From: Siphonodentalium dalli
Taxonomy: Eukaryota > Mollusca > Scaphopoda > Gadilida > Siphonodentaliidae
Direction of reading: 5' to 3'
DNA length: 64,000 bases
Assembly (NCBI GenBank): GCA_032622095.1
Contig: CP136064.1
Span: 247,911,827-247,975,826 of the forward strand
Shown here one piece after another: positions 59,532 to 64,000 of this stretch. Each line of letters starts with the position of its first letter. The first letter of the stretch is position 1. The notes below the pieces were generated by a model. That model did not search any database, was not told where the DNA came from, and saw nothing but the letters and a program-made list of their open reading frames with translations. The position numbers and the translations under genes were made by a program.

Positions 59532-59729
59532 TCATTTCCCAATCATGAAGTAACGACGATTAGCTTCATTTTGAACTGACAGCGGGAAGAAAGGGTCCAT
59601 TAAAATAAAATTTGGTGTGATTTGAATGTGATTATTGATTGCGCCAATAATTTTATTTACGTATTCCACAGCGCAACGGAACATTTTCATTGGACGATAT
59701 GGTAGTTCTGAGTGTTTGTCTATAAACAA
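59532..59729 (-). CDS. Possible terminal exon or gene fragment, unassigned
   Basis: The minus strand encodes about 65 residues, including KHSELPYRPMKMFRCAVEYV and NHIQITPNFILMDPFFPLSV, and ends RRYFMIGK-stop. The composition looks protein-like (balanced residues, no low-complexity tract) and the stretch is not part of a repeat family seen here. Upstream on the minus strand, TTTATAG just before the ACAAACACTC segment could be a splice acceptor, which would make this a last exon. I do not recognise the family. A decayed transposon ORF or chance frame remains possible. Confidence 0.28.
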   Translation of the reverse strand: MFIDKHSELPYRPMKMFRCAVEYVNKIIGAINNHIQITPNFILMDPFFPLSVQNEANRRYFMIGK

Positions 59730-59758
59730 TCGTTACGTAACCTTGTTATGTTTGTTTA

Positions 59759-60098
59759 CTGGGGGGGGGCGGGGGGCACCATATGTATACACCCATCAGT
59801 ATGCCCGGGGGGCGGGGGGCATATGTATACACCCATCAGTATGCCCAGGGGGGGGCGGGGGCACCATATGTATACACCCATCAGTGGGGGCGGGGGCATA
59901 TGTATACACCCATCAGTATGCCCAGGGGGGGCGGGGGGCATATGTATACACCCATCAGTATGCCCAGGGGGGGCGGGGGCAGCATATGTATACACCCATC
60001 AGTATGCCCGTGGGGCGGGGGCACCATATGTATACACCCATCAGTATGCCCGGGGGGGGGGGGGGGCACCATATGTATACACCCATCAGTATGCCCGA
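59759..60098 (+). repeat. G-rich tandem array, eight units of about 43 bp
   Basis: Each unit holds CATATGTATACACCCATCAG; the unit-end G tract varies in length and one copy is shortened. G runs of six or more per unit make G-quadruplex formation likely on the plus strand. Frames across it (YVYTHQYAQGG repeats) are by-products, open in all phases. Confidence 0.93.
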
Positions 60099-60284
60099 GG
60101 CCCGTGAAAAAAACTTGGAACTGGGCTTACCTTCGAGGATCCCTCACATGCAAAATCTCAGTTTGCGTTCATAGTGCTAATTTAATGTTGTGTTTTATGA
60201 TGTATATTATTTAATTTAATGAAAATATATTGTTTGTGTTTTATTATGTTATATAAATATTCAATACAAGACACAAACTTCATC

Positions 60285-60480
60285 TTATATATAGAGGATC
60301 TCACATGAGTTTCTATTTTATACGGAATTTATCCACCGAGTTCACTAAATTTGATTTGAGCCGAGGTTTACCGAGGCTCAAATAGAATTTAGAGGACGAG
60401 GTAACGTCGAGGTTGATAAATTACGTATAAAATAGGACGAGTGTGAGATACCTTTTATCACATGATCAAATAAACCCGAA
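60285..60480. repeat. Foldback repeat N, copy 2
   Basis: GAGGATCTCACATGAGTTTC and TGAGATACCTTTTATCACAT. Internal hairpin around GAGGTTTACCGAGGCTC. Confidence 0.65.
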
Positions 60481-61449
60481 GCAACGCGAAATATTCATCG
60501 AAAACAACAATCATAAACTACAGCGATCGCAAGTTATTTGAAGAACGCCGTGATGTCATCGCACTCGCTGATATTAAACGTGTCTATTACCGATAATTAT
60601 GAAACTGCTTTTATGGCCAAATTATGTGATAAATTGTAATACAACATTTTGTGAAACAAAACGGGACAGGTAGTATAAATGAGTTTACAATGGAAATTAG
60701 CTGGAGTAAGAGCTGGGAGTTATGCTATTTTTGTGCATGAATTTTTGTCATTTTCATTCAGAGTTAACCTGACATCAATGTACATGTATACTCGCCCTCT
60801 AAAATCTAAAAATGTGGGTGGTCTTATCTACGAGGCCCACACCATGATTTTTTTGAGAGCAAAAACAGACAGGGCTTATCTTCAGGGATGGGCTTACTGA
60901 TGGATCTGTATGACGAGAAAAGAGTAGTAACTCATAATTGCTCATTGAAATGATATTATGAATTTAAGGCAGAATGAGCTAGGCCCAATTTATACGTCTT
61001 GCTAAACTCGGATTGTGCCATCATCGCCGGGCTCGACATTAGCTCGTCTCTGGCACATGTTACATGTGTTTGATTTATAAGTTGAGCCAGCTGGAACATA
61101 GCAGTAATCATATAATTCGAATAATTTTAGCATTTCTGATAAAAAATGTCATTTGCTAGTCTTTTTCCTTGGGAAGTTCACGAAAATATACTGTGATACT
61201 AGTAGTGTCCACTGATAATGCACCATAAAATGGCCATCATTATGACTTTATAATAGCTCTACAGTGAGTCTCGGAAACACTTCCGTTCGTTGAAATCGGG
61301 ACTTTGTCAACCATCTCCCCTGAAATTCTTTGTGTATATATATATATATCTCTGCAATATCATGAATATACATATTCCTAAATTTCATGAAACGTCATCT
61401 GTAAGTCAATACATTTAAAATCACTGTAGTACCATACCATAGCCTTCAT
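60481..61449. other. No gene recognised
   Basis: A 73-codon plus frame (60679-60900) is not assigned. A TATATATATATA run lies near 61336. Confidence 0.4.
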
Positions 61450-61725
61450 TGTATATGGCCAAGGGTCAACACGTATGTAGCCCTACGCTGTTTTATATGA
61501 CGTGCCAGACACGGATTGTGTTAGCACGATCCAGGGATGATGCAATCTTGCTAAAACTTGTTGCACGTCGTCACCAGACGCGTAGCAGAGAATTTCTGAC
61601 AAGCCAATTGGTTTTAAACGTCATGCTCCAGTTGAGCTTTAGTGGACAGTCGCCTCCTAGCTTAGGGCCTGGACAGTCCAATTGGTCGGGCTTGACCTTG
61701 TTGGGCATGACGTATAAAGCGGACC
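61450..61725 (+). promoter_or_regulatory. Promoter-like stretch with two CCAAT boxes and a TATA box
   Basis: CpG content is higher than in surrounding DNA. CCAATTGG at 61604-61611 and 61678-61685, TGACGT half-sites near 61479 and 61708, TATAAAG at 61713-61719. The open frame over the same bases is not recognised. No downstream gene is certain. Confidence 0.28.
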
Positions 61726-61970
61726 TTATTGACAATATGAAAAACATAATCAGGTGAATAAATTATTGAAAAGATGAAAAGCATGACCATGTGCAAATAA
61801 AAGGAGAATGTCCTCCATCCAGCGTGTGAAGGTATTTTCAAAGTGGATTTAAAAGGCAAAGTTCTATATTAAAAGGGTCTAAATATGTTCAAAATTATTC
61901 TGCGGTCATGAAGCCATTCATTGATCAACCCACTGACTCAGACATATTATTGCACTTTGAATAACCTCAC

Positions 61971-62394
61971 CAAGCCTGATTATAGCATGTCTGTCATTTG
62001 CATAATGAGGTCCCCATCGGGCTAGCATCACTAAATTGACCCTCTGTGGGACCTCATTCTTCTTAGGCCTCATTTTCTCTGGAAAGTTTCTTTATAAACA
62101 AATTTCTATAGAAACTTAGATTCTATTTCTTTTTTAGTTATAATTTCTCTATATAATTCCCCCAAATTGACAGATGACACATTGTATAACTGAGGTTCCC
62201 AATGGGTGTACATCGCAATATTCACCATTCGGGAACTTCAATCTGAGTCTGTCTCCCATAGCAGATGAGGCCATGCAGAATGATGTCCACAGAGGGTGAA
62301 TTTGGTGATGCTAGCCCACTGCAGGATAGCTTCACTAAATTCACCCTCTGGAGACCTCATTCTGCAAACGACAGGCACACTAAACTCAGGCTTG
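61971..62394. mobile_element. C element, second subfamily, full length
   Basis: CAAGCCTGATTATAGCATGT to TAAACTCAGGCTTG; the left hairpin has lost one arm. Confidence 0.8.
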
Positions 62395-62695
62395 ATGATT
62401 AAAGGGATGTAAGGCACTTTGAATAATTTCAACATAATGTTTAAAGATGGTCTGTCTATTTCTAGATACGTTTTATAGTTTCCGGGCATTCTGGACTCCT
62501 GGACCTCTGGGGCCAAGCTCTCTGGTATAATTAGAAGTCATTTTTCGCGGAAGGATAATTCCAGATCTGGAAGAAATGTGTCACCACTATGCAGCCGACG
62601 TTCCGCATAAAATGGTCCGATTGCTTGTATTGCTATTTGACGAGTTATTCGATCTAATAATTATTCATGGTTAATGATCTTTGATCACAAAATAT

Positions 62696-62851
62696 ATGGA
62701 CCAAGCATTCGATAAGAATGCTGTTGATAGCACAGATTCACGGTGTCTGTTATCAACTACGCCGGCATATCATCGACATACCAACAAATGTTGTCACCTC
62801 GCAACGATAGTGCTATTTGTTGTGTCTACAGTAGTCAATTTAGGCCATGCG
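62696..62851 (+). CDS. Candidate first coding exon of a membrane protein with one TM segment (unassigned)
   Basis: ATG at 62696 (ATATGG context) opens 52 codons. The first 34 or so residues are polar and include CLLSTTPAYHRHTNKCCH. They are followed by a hydrophobic run ATIVLFVVSTVVNLGHA. The frame meets GCG|GTAATT at 62851, a plausible splice donor in phase 0; reading through adds VISYLYFIDYSIL before a stop. A short polar N-terminus followed by one hydrophobic helix is what a type II membrane protein would start with, such as TNF-like ligands or Golgi transferases. That is only an analogy and I recognise no family. The stretch is free of the repeats that fill the window. It could also be a chance ORF of 66 codons. 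Confidence 0.28.
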
Positions 62852-63021
62852 GTAATTTCATATTTATATTTTATAGACTATTCTATTCTATAGCACTGTT
62901 GTAAAACAAAACTCAAATAATGCTTAATTCAAATTTAAATGTAAATTTTTTTCGTACCCACGAATCGACTCAATACAACTAAATTCAAAAATGAGTGCCT
63001 ATCCTTGACCCAGTCACCCAG

Positions 63022-63132
63022 CTAAAAATAACGTGATATAGTTCGAACCAATCATGGTGTTGTATTAAAGCCGAGTCTGAAACGGTACAGAATCTGACAA
63101 GGTTTGCCGATTGAGTTTCCGGGGTATAAAAT
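63022..63132 (+). promoter_or_regulatory. Promoter-like cluster: MEF2-type site, CCAAT, TATA
   Basis: CTAAAAATAA at 63022-63031 fits a MEF2 site, CCAAT is at 63048, and TATAAAAT at 63125-63132. It lies in repeat-free DNA. No coding exon is evident before the window ends. Confidence 0.25.
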
Positions 63133-63467
63133 AATAGGTATGAGTCAAAGGCACCTGTCTGGAAACACTTCTATCAATTAATATTGATTTTATAACAATA
63201 TTTTCTTATATTAGGTGATAATCAAGTGGGGCATTTTTTCAATATTATTTTTTGAATTTTTAGATAGAGTTATCCCACATGCTATGCTCCAAATGAACCA
63301 AAGGCGTAAAATGTCCCAAATTGATTCTATGTATATTGTACCAGAAAATACAAAATAAAATGATATTAATTGATAGAAGCATTTCCAGAAAGGGGTCTTT
63401 GATTCATATTTATTATTTATTAGCCAGGAATCTATTTAAAACGTACCTTGGAAGAGATAGAACATCT
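63133..63467. other. No feature recognised
   Basis: AT-rich DNA between the promoter-like cluster and the last B3 copy. Confidence 0.45.
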
Positions 63468-63716
63468 TTAATGCTTTCATGACTGGAGCTTCCTGGAAAT
63501 TTGTACAAACCCTGTGTCAATGCATTCTCTTATATATGCAAGTCTCTCATATGGAGTCTCCCATATACATGTATAAGAAAATACATTGGCCTAACATTAT
63601 TTACCTTGACCTTGTAACCCAGTGCATTCTCTATGGGAGACTCACTTATATCAGATAATGCACTGGCACATGATTTTTAATGCTGCACAAGCATGATCCT
63701 GTCATGAAAGGGTTAA
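63468..63716 (+). mobile_element. B3 element, diverged
   Basis: TTAATGCTTTCATGACTGGA to GTCATGAAAGGGTTAA; hairpin 2 has lost part of one arm. Confidence 0.82.
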
Positions 63717-64000
63717 AGGGACATAACACGGGTAGATGTAAGAAATCATAAAAGTCTGTTGTTCAATCATCACAAAGAACATGGAAAAGAAATCAACTTT
63801 CTTCTCATATCAACTAGAAATAATTCTCCATAACGATATTGTGCATGTTAAAACCACTGTTACACAAACATTACTGTTATCACAGCAATTTATCAACAAA
63901 CAAGTAATTCAAATATTTACATGTAAGTCTATATCTGTTTTCAGAATATTTTTCAATGCTTTGATCTTATCCAATGTTTACCTTTACGTTTTTATTGGAC

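Noticed and set aside
59635-60214. ORFs of up to 179 residues with YVYTHQYAQGG repeats
   Set aside because: They are open in several frames and on both strands only because of the 43-bp tandem repeat.
63035-63055. tRNA B box (GGTTCGAAC on the minus strand)
   Set aside because: No A box or cloverleaf nearby; it is a short chance palindrome.

Overview
This window reads as AT-rich animal nuclear DNA from an intron or intergenic region, with very little coding sequence. There are no operons, no ribosome-binding sites and no long ORFs. The host is probably a marine lophotrochozoan, most likely a mollusc. That guess rests on the 'GGGCATAACTC...GGACGGACGGAC' repeat blocks at 52.4-54.0 and 55.5-57.8 kb, which I associate with mollusc genomes; it is inference and no database was searched.

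The one gene I recognise is exon 1 of a Kruppel-like factor 6/7 homologue on the minus strand (50577-50678). It encodes the conserved N-terminal ELQxVHxTGYFSAxPSLE block and ends in a consensus splice donor. No further KLF exon was recognised to its left, so positions 1-50576 are probably mostly first intron. About 360 bp upstream of its start, on the plus strand, lies a well-spaced TATA/Inr/DPE set (51040-51104) that could be a divergent promoter. Two weaker exon candidates lie at the right: a one-TM N-terminal exon (62696-62851, +) and an unassigned minus-strand exon (59532-59729).

Most of the rest is short non-autonomous DNA transposons (MITEs) that form hairpins. Family names here are mine. 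(1) TTAA-flanked, piggyBac-like elements, most with CCCTTT-type ends: B1, B2, B3, F, G, P, M, possibly E, and a 77-bp miniature. (2) TA-flanked palindromes: A (Tc1/mariner-like, 18 copies), a relative A', and L with long inverted arms. (3) hAT-like C elements with 8-bp target duplications and one hairpin at each end. (4) A 168-bp palindrome with an exact 8-bp duplication nested in an E element.

The most unusual feature is that B1, B2 and B3 have different termini but carry the same inner module: two copies of one hairpin in opposite orientation around an AT-rich spacer. The TTAA elements also insert into or beside each other, often sharing one TTAA, and they interrupt A, L and B2 elements and a degenerate minisatellite (10.47-12.42 kb).

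Layout: 0.3-7 kb A, B1/F, N, D and K repeats; 7-10.5 kb a chain of P, E and G elements beside a 20-bp minisatellite; 10.5-12.4 kb invaded minisatellite; 13-50 kb interspersed A, B and C copies; 50.5-51.1 kb KLF exon and promoter; 51.3-58.6 kb E, S, L and B3 repeats; 59.76-60.1 kb a G-rich tandem array; 61.4-63.2 kb promoter-like stretches and a possible exon. Nearly all short ORFs are translations of palindromes or tandem repeats.
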